Shown here: positions 7,515 through 16,509 of the stretch, one piece after another
How the letters are laid out: each line of letters starts with the position of its first letter
Numbering within the stretch: the first letter of the stretch is position 1
Assembly (NCBI GenBank): GCA_009746045.1
Contig: RPFO01000474.1
Location: 1 to 53,667 of the forward strand
Length of the DNA stretch: 53,667 bases
Direction: 5' to 3'
Source: Mesostigma viride
Taxonomy: Eukaryota; Streptophyta; Mesostigmatophyceae; Mesostigmatales; Mesostigmataceae
The notes under the pieces: model-generated
Databases searched by the model: none
Told to the model about the DNA's origin: nothing
Seen by the model: only the letters and a program-made list of their open reading frames with translations
Made by a program: the position numbers and the translations under genes

Positions 7515-10500
7515 TTGGGTCGGTCCGAGAGAAAGGAAACCGTTGGCAGACGACTTACAGCCCGCCGACGCGAAAGAGATCCGAAGAACCGGACTCTTTT
7601 TTTCGAGGATTATGATAAATATTTTCGTCCCAGCAGATTTGCTTCCGTCGAGAACGCCGGTGGTCCCTCGCAGGCTCCCGTTGCCGGTTCTAGTAATAAA
7701 CAGAGGGATCTGGATGCGATTCGTGCAAAGGAGAGCAAATTAGACGGTATGCAGGCTTTGGCGGACGTGGCACGGGAAGAGGGATTGCAAGCCCGGAGGT
7801 TGCTCGCGAGCATAGAAAGGTTGGGCGGCGAGATCGAGCGGATGAGGAGTGCGTTTCGGGAGCGATACAACCAATCGCCGACGTCTTCGCAGGGTCCTGC
7901 AGTGCCCCCTCGAGGCGACGGTCCTGTGACGCGATCGGCGAGCGCTGCCGCGAGGAGTGAGGACATAGGCGGCGGCGCTTATTCGGGCGGCCTGGACAGG
8001 GACGACGGAGGCGGCGGGGAGGCCGCGAGTGGCAAGTCTATACCAAATTTGGAAGAAGACGTTGAACGACTGCGGGGGCGCGTGGAGGAGTGGGATCAAT
8101 CAATCCAAGAGGCCCTTGATAAGCATCTTGCGCAACCAAGATTAGACCAGAGGAAAATAGGTCGGGATCGCGCAATGGCAGAGCTTGCACTCAAGATTAA
8201 GGAACTTGAGGCCGCGAGGGCTCGGTCCAAGGGCAAGGGACTTGCTGTCCCCGAGAAAGTCTCTGCCCCCCCGGGTCCTTCTAGACTCAATCCCTATCCG
8301 GACGAGGAAGAGGAGGATGTTCTACAGGCCCTGACGAGCCTCTCGGCGCGCGCGCCGGACAAGTCTTCGTCGTCGGGTCAAACTACGTCCGCCGGGGGTC
8401 CGAAGGCTGGAGGGACGCGCGCGGGAGTGTCGCCCTTGGACATGAAGGTGGCGGACACTTTGGTGCGCATGGCGGCGGATCCTTCTTCCGCGCGACGTTC
8501 GGCGATGTCAGATGCCGTGTCGGACGCCGGAGGGTCGGGCGCGCGTTTGGAGGGGTCGGGGAAACGGCCATCGAAGGGAGGGGACGAGGAGGGAACCGGC
8601 GATAGCACGGCCGAGTCGGGTCCTCGAACCGAACAATCGTGGACGGAGTACCTCACGGAATTACGAGGCGCTATGAACAAAGCGGTCGATATGACGGAAC
8701 AGGCGAAGGGAAATCGAACGTACATGACGGAGGCAAAACGTGCCGTACAGGCTCTTCGTACGAAAGCGAGTTCCGCGCCGCCGTTACATCCGAATTTCCG
8801 TGCCAAACCTGTGTCGGACAGCGTCGAGAAGTCCAGTGTTCTCGCGGATGCCTGCGACTATGTCCTAAACTTGTTGGGCAGTGCATTGCTTAACGTGGTT
8901 GAGATCGCGAAGGCCAGTCAAGCGATGAGGATCTTGTGTCGTGAGGCCGATAAAATGGTGACGAGGGAGCTGCAGCTCGTGAGCGAGCCCGTGACGTTGA
9001 TGCCCACTCCCCCACGTCCCGATACCTTGCCTGCTCCTTCCACGAGTACGTGGTTGACTTATTTCCGTGAATTGCGAGAGTTGCAAAAAGATGCGGTGGA
9101 GGCGACCAAAAAGACGATAAAAGATCGTAATTTCGTAGAACGAGCGCATGATATTCTGGAGGATCTCGATAAAAAGGTGGATGCTGTGCCGTCAGGGTAT
9201 CAAAACATGGAGTATATGCGCACACATAACCTTCCCGGTGGCTATAGCGCCGACAAGTCCCAGAACCTTGTAGTAGCATGTGACGGTGTATTGGATAAGG
9301 TCGATAATACTCCCGATGACCGAGATGCGATCGAAGAAGCGAGGGAATCCATGATGGTCGCGTACAATGAGGCCGTAGAAGCGGTTGAGAAAGAGGTGGG
9401 TATTGTGAACGAGGGGGCGGGTATTCTTCCTGGGGTTTCGCAGGGTGTCCAGACGAGAAGTTCTTCTCGGACCGCCGCCGCGAGCCCCGCGCCCCCTTCC
9501 CCCGCTGGCGGGGGGAAGACACCTCCTCGCGCGCCGCCCGCTCCTTCTCCCGCTGGCGGGGGCAGTACGCCCCGCCCTCCCGCGTCGCCCGCCCCACTCG
9601 CGGGGGGGGCAATACCCCCCTCGTCCGACCCCTCCCACGGGGGGGGCAATACACCATCCCCTGGGGTCCGGCGATCGGCGCGTCAGGCCGCCGCGCGGGG
9701 TAAAGAACAGGTGGAAGGGTCTCCGGCGACAAGGACGACGCCCTCGTCTGAGAGGGAGGAGGGTGAGGTCGCCAGGTCGCTGGACCTGAATACAGCTGTT
9801 GCGCGTGCGATGGCAGGGAACGCGCGCGGGGGTCCTTCCGGTCTCGGCGTCAACGAGTATGGAAGTAACGTGCTGGACGGTGACAATCCCGTCGTCGACG
9901 ATACCGAACGTCGGGGCGAGGATTCTGATAATCTCCATGCCGTTGTTTCGATGCCTCCGGCAAGGTTGTTGCCTCTTGATGCGCCGCGGATCTACAATCC
10001 GAAGTATTCCGATAGAGTCGACAGACCTTTCACGATGAAGATCCCAAATACCGAAAACGACCGGATTCTGTACAGGCGGAGCGCTTTGGAAGGCGCAGAC
10101 AGTTTTTACAACGCGATATTCGTGATCAAGGCGTTCCGGGCGAAACAACAGATGGAAGCCAGTGGTCTGAGGCCCAGAGTGGAAGAGTTAAAGAGGAAAC
10201 TGGGACAACAACTGGGTGGGTATTTGAAAATCGCGCAGAGTGAGTTGGGTTTCGATCCGGGGAAAAAAACAGATATTATAAGCAGATTGGCAATCCCGAC
10301 GAGTAAGGGGGCGAGTGCGGAGGTGATCGCGATCACGGCCCGCTACCTCAAGAACGACATCGTTGTCGTCAGTAAGAGACCGGAATCTCATCGCCTGCCT
10401 CCGTCTGAAACAACATTCGCCGATGTGCGTACGTACAGAGCATTCCGGGGGAAAAGGACGGGCGATCCATATTGCGTATATTTCGACGGGAACCGTTTCG

Positions 10501-10904
10501 AGGCATTGCTCACGACGTTTGAGTTGCCGTCCGAACGGCACCCCGTCCATCAGGCGGCGTCCCGTTCCATGCCCATGTCGGCGCAATCGCACCATGTGTT
10601 GGCCCAGCGAGCGTACGCTCTCCAGCGGTTCGCGGACGCCCTGAGCGCCCCCGCACGACCGCGGACGGCCCCTCCCCACCCCGTCGCGCAAAACGCAATA
10701 CCGCGGTACTCCGTGCCGGCGCCGGGGCCCGCCTACATCCCGTCCCGTCCCGCGTTCGCGTCGACCGCCGCGTTCCGCTCGACCGCGCCCGTCCACGCGT
10801 TCCCGCAGCACAGAGCGCCGTCGCCAGGTATCCGTGGCCGCCCGTCCCGGCGCGTCCCGCCTTCGCCGCGAACGTCCCTGTTCCCTCCCAGCGTTTTTTT
10901 CTGA
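7515..10904 (+). CDS. Large low-complexity protein with degenerate OTU-like C-terminus
   Basis: 1,129 residues as read. The first 25 residues are doubtful: another frame (LADDLQPADAKEIRRTGLFF) looks more natural up to a T7 run near 7600, after which this frame takes over. Residues 50-600 are coiled-coil-prone, 650-760 are Pro/Ala/Gly-rich with repeated PAGGG and SPAP words, and about 850-1010 resemble an OTU cysteine protease fold. The catalytic Cys position reads Ser (GADSFYNAIF) and the catalytic His position reads Arg (YFDGNRFEAL), so it would be inactive. The C-terminal 110 residues are Pro/Ser/Arg-rich. It may be a ubiquitin-binding or structural derivative; the OTU assignment is pattern-based. 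Confidence 0.55.
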   Translation: MGRSERKETVGRRLTARRRERDPKNRTLFFEDYDKYFRPSRFASVENAGGPSQAPVAGSSNKQRDLDAIRAKESKLDGMQALADVAREEGLQARRLLASIERLGGEIERMRSAFRERYNQSPTSSQGPAVPPRGDGPVTRSASAAARSEDIGGGAYSGGLDRDDGGGGEAASGKSIPNLEEDVERLRGRVEEWDQSIQEALDKHLAQPRLDQRKIGRDRAMAELALKIKELEAARARSKGKGLAVPEKVSAPPGPSRLNPYPDEEEEDVLQALTSLSARAPDKSSSSGQTTSAGGPKAGGTRAGVSPLDMKVADTLVRMAADPSSARRSAMSDAVSDAGGSGARLEGSGKRPSKGGDEEGTGDSTAESGPRTEQSWTEYLTELRGAMNKAVDMTEQAKGNRTYMTEAKRAVQALRTKASSAPPLHPNFRAKPVSDSVEKSSVLADACDYVLNLLGSALLNVVEIAKASQAMRILCREADKMVTRELQLVSEPVTLMPTPPRPDTLPAPSTSTWLTYFRELRELQKDAVEATKKTIKDRNFVERAHDILEDLDKKVDAVPSGYQNMEYMRTHNLPGGYSADKSQNLVVACDGVLDKVDNTPDDRDAIEEARESMMVAYNEAVEAVEKEVGIVNEGAGILPGVSQGVQTRSSSRTAAASPAPPSPAGGGKTPPRAPPAPSPAGGGSTPRPPASPAPLAGGAIPPSSDPSHGGGNTPSPGVRRSARQAAARGKEQVEGSPATRTTPSSEREEGEVARSLDLNTAVARAMAGNARGGPSGLGVNEYGSNVLDGDNPVVDDTERRGEDSDNLHAVVSMPPARLLPLDAPRIYNPKYSDRVDRPFTMKIPNTENDRILYRRSALEGADSFYNAIFVIKAFRAKQQMEASGLRPRVEELKRKLGQQLGGYLKIAQSELGFDPGKKTDIISRLAIPTSKGASAEVIAITARYLKNDIVVVSKRPESHRLPPSETTFADVRTYRAFRGKRTGDPYCVYFDGNRFEALLTTFELPSERHPVHQAASRSMPMSAQSHHVLAQRAYALQRFADALSAPARPRTAPPHPVAQNAIPRYSVPAPGPAYIPSRPAFASTAAFRSTAPVHAFPQHRAPSPGIRGRPSRRVPPSPRTSLFPPSVFF

Positions 10905-10920
10905 ACTCGTTGTACGGACG

Positions 10921-11208
10921 ATGAAGTGTAAGAGGAAGACGGTGACGCACGGCGGGCGCTGCAAGAACGAAGCCAGGCCGGGGAGGAAGACGTGCGCGAT
11001 CCATGCTCGCGGTGTTCACCACGTGGCGAGAAGTTGCGGGATGCACGTCGCCAGGACGAAGGAAACCAAGCGCAAGTACGACGACATGGCGACGGGCATC
11101 CCGTCCGCTCCGGCGACGGTGGCCGACGCGGTCCGTCTGTCGTGGCTGTCCCGATTCCCGGGACAGACGGGCGCGCCCACGCAGGAGGAGGCAAAGAAAG
11201 GCAAGTGA
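10921..11208 (+). CDS. Small zinc-knuckle protein
   Basis: 95 residues starting 16 bases after the previous stop. The N-terminus (MKCKRKTVTHGGRCKN, then GRKTCAIHARG) shows the C-x(10)-C...C-x2-H mini zinc motif seen in at least four other genes here. The remainder is basic then mildly hydrophobic, with no other domain. The closest relative in the window is the 85-residue protein at 35727, with which it shares the KT.THGGRCKN core. Such motifs bind zinc and often nucleic acid, but no role is known. Confidence 0.6.
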   Translation: MKCKRKTVTHGGRCKNEARPGRKTCAIHARGVHHVARSCGMHVARTKETKRKYDDMATGIPSAPATVADAVRLSWLSRFPGQTGAPTQEEAKKGK

Positions 11209-11237
11209 TCGATCGATCGTGTCGTTTCACGGGATCG

Positions 11238-11244
11238 TATAAAG
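11238..11244 (+). promoter_or_regulatory. TATAAAG box
   Basis: TATAAAG lies 45 bases before the ATG at 11283, the position expected for a TATA box with a short leader. It supports that ATG over the upstream in-frame starts. Confidence 0.5.
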
Positions 11245-11282
11245 TCCGTCTCCACGTCGCTCCCCTCCACACGCTACCGAGC

Positions 11283-11954
11283 ATGGCCGAGCCCGCGGGG
11301 TGGGAGCCTGCCACCGAGTGGACGACGTTCGCTCCCGTTTCGACCCCGCGTCCGCCGAGCGTCATGTTCCAGGCGCTGCCCCCTCTGGCCTTACGCATCA
11401 TCTTGGACCGCAGTTGGCCCACCGGGCACGGGGTCTGTCCCGAGATGGACGAGATCTACTGGGAGATCAATCCCGCGAAGACGCTCGAAAGGGAGGTGCG
11501 CGCGGAACTCAAGTACCGCCAAAAGAGTGACGGCGACCGTCGCCGGTTCGACGGCCGCGAGGACGAGCAACTGGAGGCCGTCCTGAAGGTCCTGTCTCCC
11601 GCGCGATACCGGGAGTGCGTGGACGCCCTCGAAACGCCCAGGGGGAGGAAGGAGGAGAAGCTTTGGATCCTGTGGGGAAAGATCCACGACGGGCTGGCCC
11701 GGCGCGGAAAGCGGGTCAGTCGATCGGAGATGGCCAGGATACGGGACCGGCTGTACGATTGTCTGGGGTCGAACAAGAACTTCGCGAATCGGTCCTACTC
11801 GTTCGTGGTCAAGTGTTACAACGTCCTGACCGCCAAGTTCAGGCGCGAGGGCCGCGACCCTCCGTCTTCGCCCGTGTGGGATATGGGGTGGTGGTCCGAA
11901 CTGGACCGGGAACACGTGCACGAGTATGCGGAAACGGGGCTTGTTCATGAATGA
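11283..11954 (+). CDS. Hypothetical protein, 223 residues
   Basis: The start is taken at ATG 11283 because a TATAAAG box lies 45 bases upstream; the longer open frame back to 10992 overlaps the previous gene and lacks support. The protein is soluble and charged. A Trp/Tyr- and Lys-rich central part (RRFDGREDEQ, KLWILWGKIHDGLARRGKRV) is followed by an aromatic C-terminus (WDMGWWSELD). I do not recognise the family. The stop codon overlaps an AATAAA signal at 11954, and the OTU gene converges from the other side only 12 bases away. Confidence 0.65.
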   Translation: MAEPAGWEPATEWTTFAPVSTPRPPSVMFQALPPLALRIILDRSWPTGHGVCPEMDEIYWEINPAKTLEREVRAELKYRQKSDGDRRRFDGREDEQLEAVLKVLSPARYRECVDALETPRGRKEEKLWILWGKIHDGLARRGKRVSRSEMARIRDRLYDCLGSNKNFANRSYSFVVKCYNVLTAKFRREGRDPPSSPVWDMGWWSELDREHVHEYAETGLVHE

Positions 11955-11959
11955 ATAAA
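11954..11959 (+). terminator. AATAAA signal overlapping a stop codon
   Basis: The sequence tgaataaag places AATAAA directly on the TGA of the 11283 gene, at the tail-to-tail junction with the minus-strand OTU gene that ends at 11967. Confidence 0.4.
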
Positions 11960-11966
11960 GATGCGT

Positions 11967-12713
11967 TTACAACCCACGAAACATGAGTCCTGTGCTGAAA
12001 CTTTCGCGTAGTCCTTCGTAATCGCGATCACCGTCCGTGTCCACGAACAGAGTGCCCAGCGTCGTAAGCAGTCCGCGTTTCGGTTTGACCGCGGCGGGAG
12101 GGGGCGAGGGCGCCAGCGCCATCTGGTAGTGGCCCGACTGGTCCGGCCCTCCGAGGCGGTCGAAGTAGTAGTAGACGCGCGCCGGTCCGCCGGCGTACCG
12201 CCGTCCGAACTCGTGCACGCGCACGTCCCCGCGGCCGTAGTCGTTGTAGACCAGGATCCGCGAACGCAACGCGCGCGCCGTCGCCTCGATCTGCGGCGAG
12301 TCCGCCATCTCGCGGTCCCAGTGCGCTTGCAGGTACTCTTGCGCGGTGCGCGGCCGGTCGGAAGACGACAACCCCAGTCGCAAGAGGTGCGGATCCTTCG
12401 CCAGTTCGCGGGTCGCTCGTCGGCGCAGATCGGATCCGTCGACGGACAGCCGTTCGTTCGTGGACGGGGCGGGGTACCTCTCGGGGTACAGGCTCGCAAG
12501 GACGCTGCGGTAGAAACAGTTGTTCCAAGGAGCCGATCCGCACTCGACCGTTCGCACGCGGTCCGTGCGATCCGAGCCGTCCATCATGCGGACGGACGGG
12601 ATCGCGACGTGTCGGTCTGCGCGGGGCGCGCGGGATGTCGTCGCGGTTCGAGCCGACACGATTCCGGACTCCATAAAGCCCCGGTCTCGCCTCCTCGCGA
12701 GGCCTCCGCGCAT
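11967..12713 (-). CDS. OTU-family cysteine protease (deubiquitinase-like)
   Basis: About 248 residues from ATG 12713; ATG 12674 is an alternative. The OTU signature is clear: the nucleophile region PWNNCFYRSVLASLYPE (Cys at about 66), a helical segment with AHWDREMADSPQIEATARAL, the strand SRILVYNDY, and the C-terminal strand-His motif SGHYQMAL. OTU proteases cleave ubiquitin or ubiquitin-like chains. The usual DGNC is replaced by WNNC, so the acidic residue of the triad must come from elsewhere. The first 50 residues are basic and low in complexity. It faces the 12754 gene across about 40 AT-rich bases. Confidence 0.75.
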   Translation of the reverse strand: MRGGLARRRDRGFMESGIVSARTATTSRAPRADRHVAIPSVRMMDGSDRTDRVRTVECGSAPWNNCFYRSVLASLYPERYPAPSTNERLSVDGSDLRRRATRELAKDPHLLRLGLSSSDRPRTAQEYLQAHWDREMADSPQIEATARALRSRILVYNDYGRGDVRVHEFGRRYAGGPARVYYYFDRLGGPDQSGHYQMALAPSPPPAAVKPKRGLLTTLGTLFVDTDGDRDYEGLRESFSTGLMFRGL

Positions 12714-12753
12714 CGAATATCGAACATACACTATACTATAAATTTGTCGGTGG

Positions 12754-13143
12754 ATGGAACGTGCGCTGCGACTCGTCGACTTCTACACCCGCCACCTGTC
12801 CGCGTGCGACGAAATCGTTCTGGAGCGAGTGTCCATCGACGAGGACGAGGTAGCCGAGTACTGCGTGGGCAAGAACGTCGTCATCGCCGGCCAAATTATT
12901 CGCAAGCAAAAGTTTCCGGAAGGCGACTGGAAGGACGTGTTGGAAGTCTGCGTCGAGGCAGCGGACGAGGCCATCGAGAAGATCGCTCTCAAGTCGTCGG
13001 TGTTTCCGGAGCAGGTCGCGGGGCGTATCCTCCTCCTCGCCTCCTCCATCAAGAGAGTCGGGTCCGCCTTCGAGCAGGATGAGTGCGACGAGCCGACACG
13101 CGTCGTCGAGCGACATGGCGACCGACTGGTCATCCGAGGATGA
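12754..13143 (+). CDS. Hypothetical protein, 129 residues
   Basis: An acidic helical protein (MERALRLVDFYTRHLSACDE at the start) with no recognised motif. A TATAAAT element lies 12-18 bases upstream of the ATG. Its last 65 bases overlap the next gene, whose ATG at 13079 lies in another frame, so either the two overlap or a shift lengthens this one. Composition and codon use match the neighbours. Confidence 0.6.
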   Translation: MERALRLVDFYTRHLSACDEIVLERVSIDEDEVAEYCVGKNVVIAGQIIRKQKFPEGDWKDVLEVCVEAADEAIEKIALKSSVFPEQVAGRILLLASSIKRVGSAFEQDECDEPTRVVERHGDRLVIRG

Positions 13144-14224
13144 CCGCGCGCGCGTCGACGAGCTGCTGCGGGCCCTCGACGAGCCGCTTTACCGATCTCT
13201 CACGGACGAGGAGACGCGTCTGGCGCGGCTCTTTCACGAGTTCCTCGAGACGGACCGCGTCGTCAAGGGGCCGGAGCACACGGCCAAGACCGCGCGCGTG
13301 TTCGAGGCGTTCTCCGATTTCATGGAGGACAAGGGGGGGACAGGTACGACCACGAGGCGCGGTTCCAACAGGACAAGCGGTTCTGGAACGCGCTCTTCGA
13401 GCGGCACGGGTACTCGTGCGGCGGTGGGCTCGGGACGAAGCGGACCACCGGTTTCTTCGTCAACGACAACCGCGGGGTCGTGTCCAACGGAGTGATGTCG
13501 GACCTCGACCTGTCGGATTTCGCGGTCTTCAAGGGCCGCACGCGTCTCGGGATGGTGGCGGGCGCGCTCATGAAGTATGCGGGCGACGGCGTGAAGGACG
13601 AGCTCACCAACGAGATCATCGACAGGCTGGACAGGACAGGCGTCGAGAATCTCGGCACCGAGGAGAAGTACAAGACCTGCCACTTGCACGCGCTCTTCCT
13701 CGTCATGGCGCAGAAGAAGGCGCGCGTGCCGCGGGAAGTCAAGAGGTGGATGCTCGAGCATCGCCGCAGACTCAGTGACAAGGTGTGGGACATGAACCCG
13801 AACTTCAAGCGCGGGCGGATGGACTTCTTCCACGAGAGGGCTCGTTGGCCACCCTGGGACTCCCTGCGCACGTTCGAGGACGAGGATGCGCCCGACCGTC
13901 CCGACCCCGCCGTCCCCGAGCGCGCGTCGGAAGCGGCGCCCGCGGCCGTGCCCACCCTCGAGAACGCGGAGGCGTTCTTGGCGTCCCCCCTCGTCGTCCT
14001 GTGCAAGGACGGGTACACCAAAGTGAAGGATTTCGCAAGGCCTACCTCGGCCAGTTTCTGGGGACCCGCTGTGGCACGCCGGGAAGGGAAGGACGACCGT
14101 CGAGGACCTGCGCGCCATCTTCGAGCCCAGCGGGATCGAGTTCGTTTCCGACAAGAAGATCAAGGGCGTCAAAGCCGATTGGGTGAAAGGGGTGCGGCTC
14201 GCGGATAATCCTCGGGCTCTATAG
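13079..14224 (+). CDS. Hypothetical protein, about 380 residues, broken by frameshifts
   Basis: The N-terminal frame (acidic, helical, from ATG 13079) runs to a G7 run near 13330, after which natural coding continues in a second frame (RFWNALFERHGY, later TTGFFVNDNRG and the 13480-14040 segment with FAVFKGR and LHALFLVMAQKK). Two more shifts near 14030 and 14070 lead to a third frame ending at TAG 14222 (TTVEDLRAIF, then KKIKGVKADWVKG). The three segments abut without gap, so I read one gene. No family recognised; the Lys-rich end suggests nucleic-acid or structural binding. Confidence 0.5.
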
Positions 14225-14229
14225 TACGA

Positions 14230-14535
14230 ATGGCTTGCGAGTGGAAAGACGTGTTCGGAGCGCCCCGAGAGGGCGCGCACGCGTACAGGATTTTAGACGT
14301 AGCAGTTGTGGACTTAGTGGGCACGATCCTCATTGCATGGATGTTGAGTCGGTATTGGGAAATAAACTTTATTATCATGTTTGCATCCTTATTCGCCCTC
14401 GGGCAACTCATGCACATCTTGTTTTGCGTCGACACCACGGTCGCGCGTTTCGTTTCGCGAGCGACAGGCCTTGCAATGCCGCCGCCGCCTGGGGGGGTCG
14501 CACTCGCACAGTCCCCCGCCCCCTTGTCCGAGTAG
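14230..14535 (+). CDS. Conserved small membrane protein
   Basis: 101 residues. The N-terminus (ACEWKDVFGAPREGAHAYRI) is followed by two hydrophobic segments: about residues 26-43 (VAVVDLVGTILIAWMLS) and 47-67 (INFIIMFASLFALGQLMHIL). The GxP...GxHxYRI...D...TI pattern is shared by short membrane proteins common in giant viruses of amoebae and algae, whose function is unknown. The last 49 residues overlap the 3' end of the minus-strand zinc-repeat gene at 14389, so a frame error near the end of one of them is possible. Confidence 0.6.
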   Translation: MACEWKDVFGAPREGAHAYRILDVAVVDLVGTILIAWMLSRYWEINFIIMFASLFALGQLMHILFCVDTTVARFVSRATGLAMPPPPGGVALAQSPAPLSE

Positions 14536-14907
14536 ACGACAGTCTCTGCACTCGCCTCGCAGGCGGAGGTGCGCGCAAATCTGGCTCCCGCCGGTCCGTT
14601 TCTCTTTACATTCGCGGCACCGGGATCGTTGTTTGTCGTGTTCGCACAAGGCGGAGCCCTTGCACGCGTGGCAGCTGTACTTGAACTTCCCGCACGGACA
14701 GTAGGAGGAGGGGGTGCACACCTGACACCTCCTCTTGCTGCGCCCGTGGACGCAGCCGCTCTTCTTCGACTTTGGGGCCGGGTCGCAAGGGGGATCCGGT
14801 TCGGTGCGGTACACGCAGTGGGCGCACGTCCACCACGGCACGCGCCCGTGGGGACAGGCGCGGAGACGACGGACCGTCGGGTGTTGGAATGCGGAAGTCG
14901 CGAGCAT
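14389..14907 (-). CDS. Cysteine-rich C-x-H zinc-repeat protein
   Basis: 172 residues with at least six repeats of the form C-x-H-x(6)-C-x2-C, for example CVHGRSKRRCQVC, CEHDKQRSRCREC and CAHLRLRGECRDC. Arg and Lys fill the loops. Comparable repeats (C-E-H-G-R-x-R-x2-C-K-x-C) occur in giant viruses, oomycetes and algae, where they are thought to bind zinc; function is unknown. The start is ATG 14907; the open frame extends much further upstream, but that part is antisense shadow of the 14952 gene. Its 3' end overlaps the 14230 gene by 147 bases. Confidence 0.7.
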   Translation of the reverse strand: MLATSAFQHPTVRRLRACPHGRVPWWTCAHCVYRTEPDPPCDPAPKSKKSGCVHGRSKRRCQVCTPSSYCPCGKFKYSCHACKGSALCEHDKQRSRCRECKEKRTGGSQICAHLRLRGECRDCRLLGQGGGGLCECDPPRRRRHCKACRSRNETRDRGVDAKQDVHELPEGE

Positions 14908-14951
14908 GGTTGCGATCGGTGCGTCAATGACATCCCGCCGGACCGACCTTT

Positions 14952-15533
14952 CTACTCGTCTTCCCGTCGGCTGGACGACACGTCCTTGAACGCCTTGTTT
15001 TCGGTTACGACGACGGGGCGGAACAGGACCAGTTTGTGGTCGGTCGAGTCGACGCGCTTCAAGACGACGTACATCATGTCCTCGTAGGCGGACGACATGC
15101 CGACCGGACCCCCTCCAGCTACCGTCCAATCGGGCGCGTTTTTGTCGCGAATCGTTTGTACGGCCGTCTCCGCGTCCATCACGCCCACGCCGCTGGCCCG
15201 CTGCACCTCGATGGGCACGTGGTTCGACTGTTCGGGCGACGACACGATCTCGACCAGGCCGAGTTTCCCGTCGGCGGACACGAGTCGCAAGCGCGTCGTC
15301 GCGCCGTCCACCGACTTCCACTGGAACTCGCGGTGCTCCCGCTTCTTCTCGGCGAACTGCTCGCCGGTGGCGCGCGACACGGGGAACAAGGGGGTGCCCG
15401 CGTACGTCGGGTCGATCTTGTCCGGCGTCACGGTCCGCGCCCCGTTCCCGCGTCGCCTGCGACTCGCGAGATAGAGGATCAGGAACGCGATGGCGATCGA
15501 CAATGCGATGATCGCGATCCACAGTCGGTCCAT
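14952..15533 (-). CDS. Membrane-anchored hypothetical protein
   Basis: 193 residues from ATG 15533. A single N-terminal membrane segment (about residues 4-22, IAIIALSIAIAFLILYLA) is followed at once by a positive cluster (SRRRRG), predicting a signal anchor with the small N-terminus outside the cytosol. The remaining domain is soluble, with a strand-rich look (WTVAGGG, MMYVVLKRV, KLVLFRPVVV). No family recognised. Type II anchors of this size are common among inner-membrane virion proteins. Confidence 0.65.
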   Translation of the reverse strand: MDRLWIAIIALSIAIAFLILYLASRRRRGNGARTVTPDKIDPTYAGTPLFPVSRATGEQFAEKKREHREFQWKSVDGATTRLRLVSADGKLGLVEIVSSPEQSNHVPIEVQRASGVGVMDAETAVQTIRDKNAPDWTVAGGGPVGMSSAYEDMMYVVLKRVDSTDHKLVLFRPVVVTENKAFKDVSSSRREDE

Positions 15534-15587
15534 CTTATACCCATCCGTCCAAAATAAAATCTGTCCTTCGTGTATACCAAACCAATC

Positions 15588-15710
15588 ATGCCGCTTCGGA
15601 GCAAGACCACGGGCAGGTTCATCAAGAGGAGTCACTCCGGCGCCGCTCACCGGCGTCGCCGGCATCACGCGAGGGCCCCCTTCATCATGATGCCGTTCGG
15701 CGGGGGCTAA
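15588..15710 (+). CDS. Small very basic protein, 40 residues
   Basis: Rich in Arg, Lys and His (KTTGRFIKRSHSGAAHRRRR, then HHARAP) and ending in FGGG. A gtatacc element lies 10-16 bases before the ATG, as for neighbouring genes, which argues that this short frame is real. Tiny basic proteins in large DNA viruses often package DNA or line the virion core; that role is inference here. Confidence 0.5.
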   Translation: MPLRSKTTGRFIKRSHSGAAHRRRRHHARAPFIMMPFGGG

Positions 15711-15738
15711 TTTTCTTTCCATTGTGTACGGTATACAG

Positions 15739-16121
15739 ATGGCGGACTTCGAGGGCGCTCCGTTTGACGGGGCCGTGTCACCGCAGATCTCGTTACCACA
15801 AAGCGCGCTCCCCACGCCCGTAGGGGTGGACCCGGGTCCTCTGGCGCCGATGGGGTGGGCCGCCGCGTTCGGTCTCGACCTCGCGACGGCGGCGAAGGCC
15901 ATGGCGAGCGTGCCCCCGCGCCGCCTCCCGTCATCTTGCCGTTCGTGCCTCTCGAGTTCGACCCCCGACTGGAAAACCGGTTCGAGCAGCGGTTCGCGGA
16001 GAGGGGCGCGAGGGAGAACGATCCCGTGCCCCGGCCGAGCGGGAGGGGCGAGGGGGCCGAGTTGATGGGCCGGAAGATCGCCGACGCCATCCGTGCGATC
16101 GAGCGAGGCTCGTGGAACTGA
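15739..16121 (+). CDS. Hypothetical protein (frameshift near 15915)
   Basis: ATG 15739 follows a gtatacag element. The first 58 residues (starting MADFEGAPFDG) are Pro/Ala-rich; at a C5 run near 15915 the natural frame changes to one reading PPPVILPFVPLEFDPRLENR and ending in a helix (LMGRKIADAIRAIERG) at 16121. About 127 residues in all. No family recognised; it sits among putative structural genes. Confidence 0.5.
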
Positions 16122-16152
16122 AATATGTTGGGGTAGAAATATACAGGCGGAG

Positions 16153-16509
16153 ATGGACAAGTCTGTGGTCCGCGGTCTCGTGTTCGCGCCCGGAGCGGGG
16201 AAGAAGCGGTCCGTCAACCGGTCCGAGTATCCGTACGAGTCCGAGTTCCGCGCGGCCGACAAAGAGGCCGTGCCGTACGTGTCTCCGAACACGGACGACT
16301 GGAACCCGGCCGGGTTGCGACAGCTGACCCACGCGGATCTGGAGTCCATGTTCCTCGTGTCGGAGGCTCGTCGAGCGGCGCAGATCGCGCGACTCGAGGA
16401 GTCTCGTCTGCGTGCCGCGGAGAAGCAGAAGGCGTACAACGCCGTCGCCGTCGATCCCAAGCCCCGGACCATCCTGTGGACCGGGCAGTACGAGGACCTC
16501 TACTCTTAG
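16153..16509 (+). CDS. Hypothetical protein, 118 residues
   Basis: Starts 9 bases after an atatac element and ends with its stop overlapping the 3' end of the convergent gene at 16506. The N-terminal third is basic (GAGKKRSVNRSEYPYESEFR), followed by a charged helix rich in Arg, Glu and Ala (about residues 60-95). No known domain. Likely structural by context only. Confidence 0.6.
   Translation: MDKSVVRGLVFAPGAGKKRSVNRSEYPYESEFRAADKEAVPYVSPNTDDWNPAGLRQLTHADLESMFLVSEARRAAQIARLEESRLRAAEKQKAYNAVAVDPKPRTILWTGQYEDLYS

Noticed and set aside
8890-10148. Minus-strand frames of 280-318 residues opposite the large low-complexity gene
   Set aside because: Antisense frames from GC-rich Pro/Arg codons; the plus strand has the natural composition and the OTU-like end.
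14952-16472. 506-residue extension of the 14952 membrane protein
   Set aside because: The upstream part lies antisense to the genes at 15588-16121; the membrane anchor directly after ATG 15533 marks the true start.
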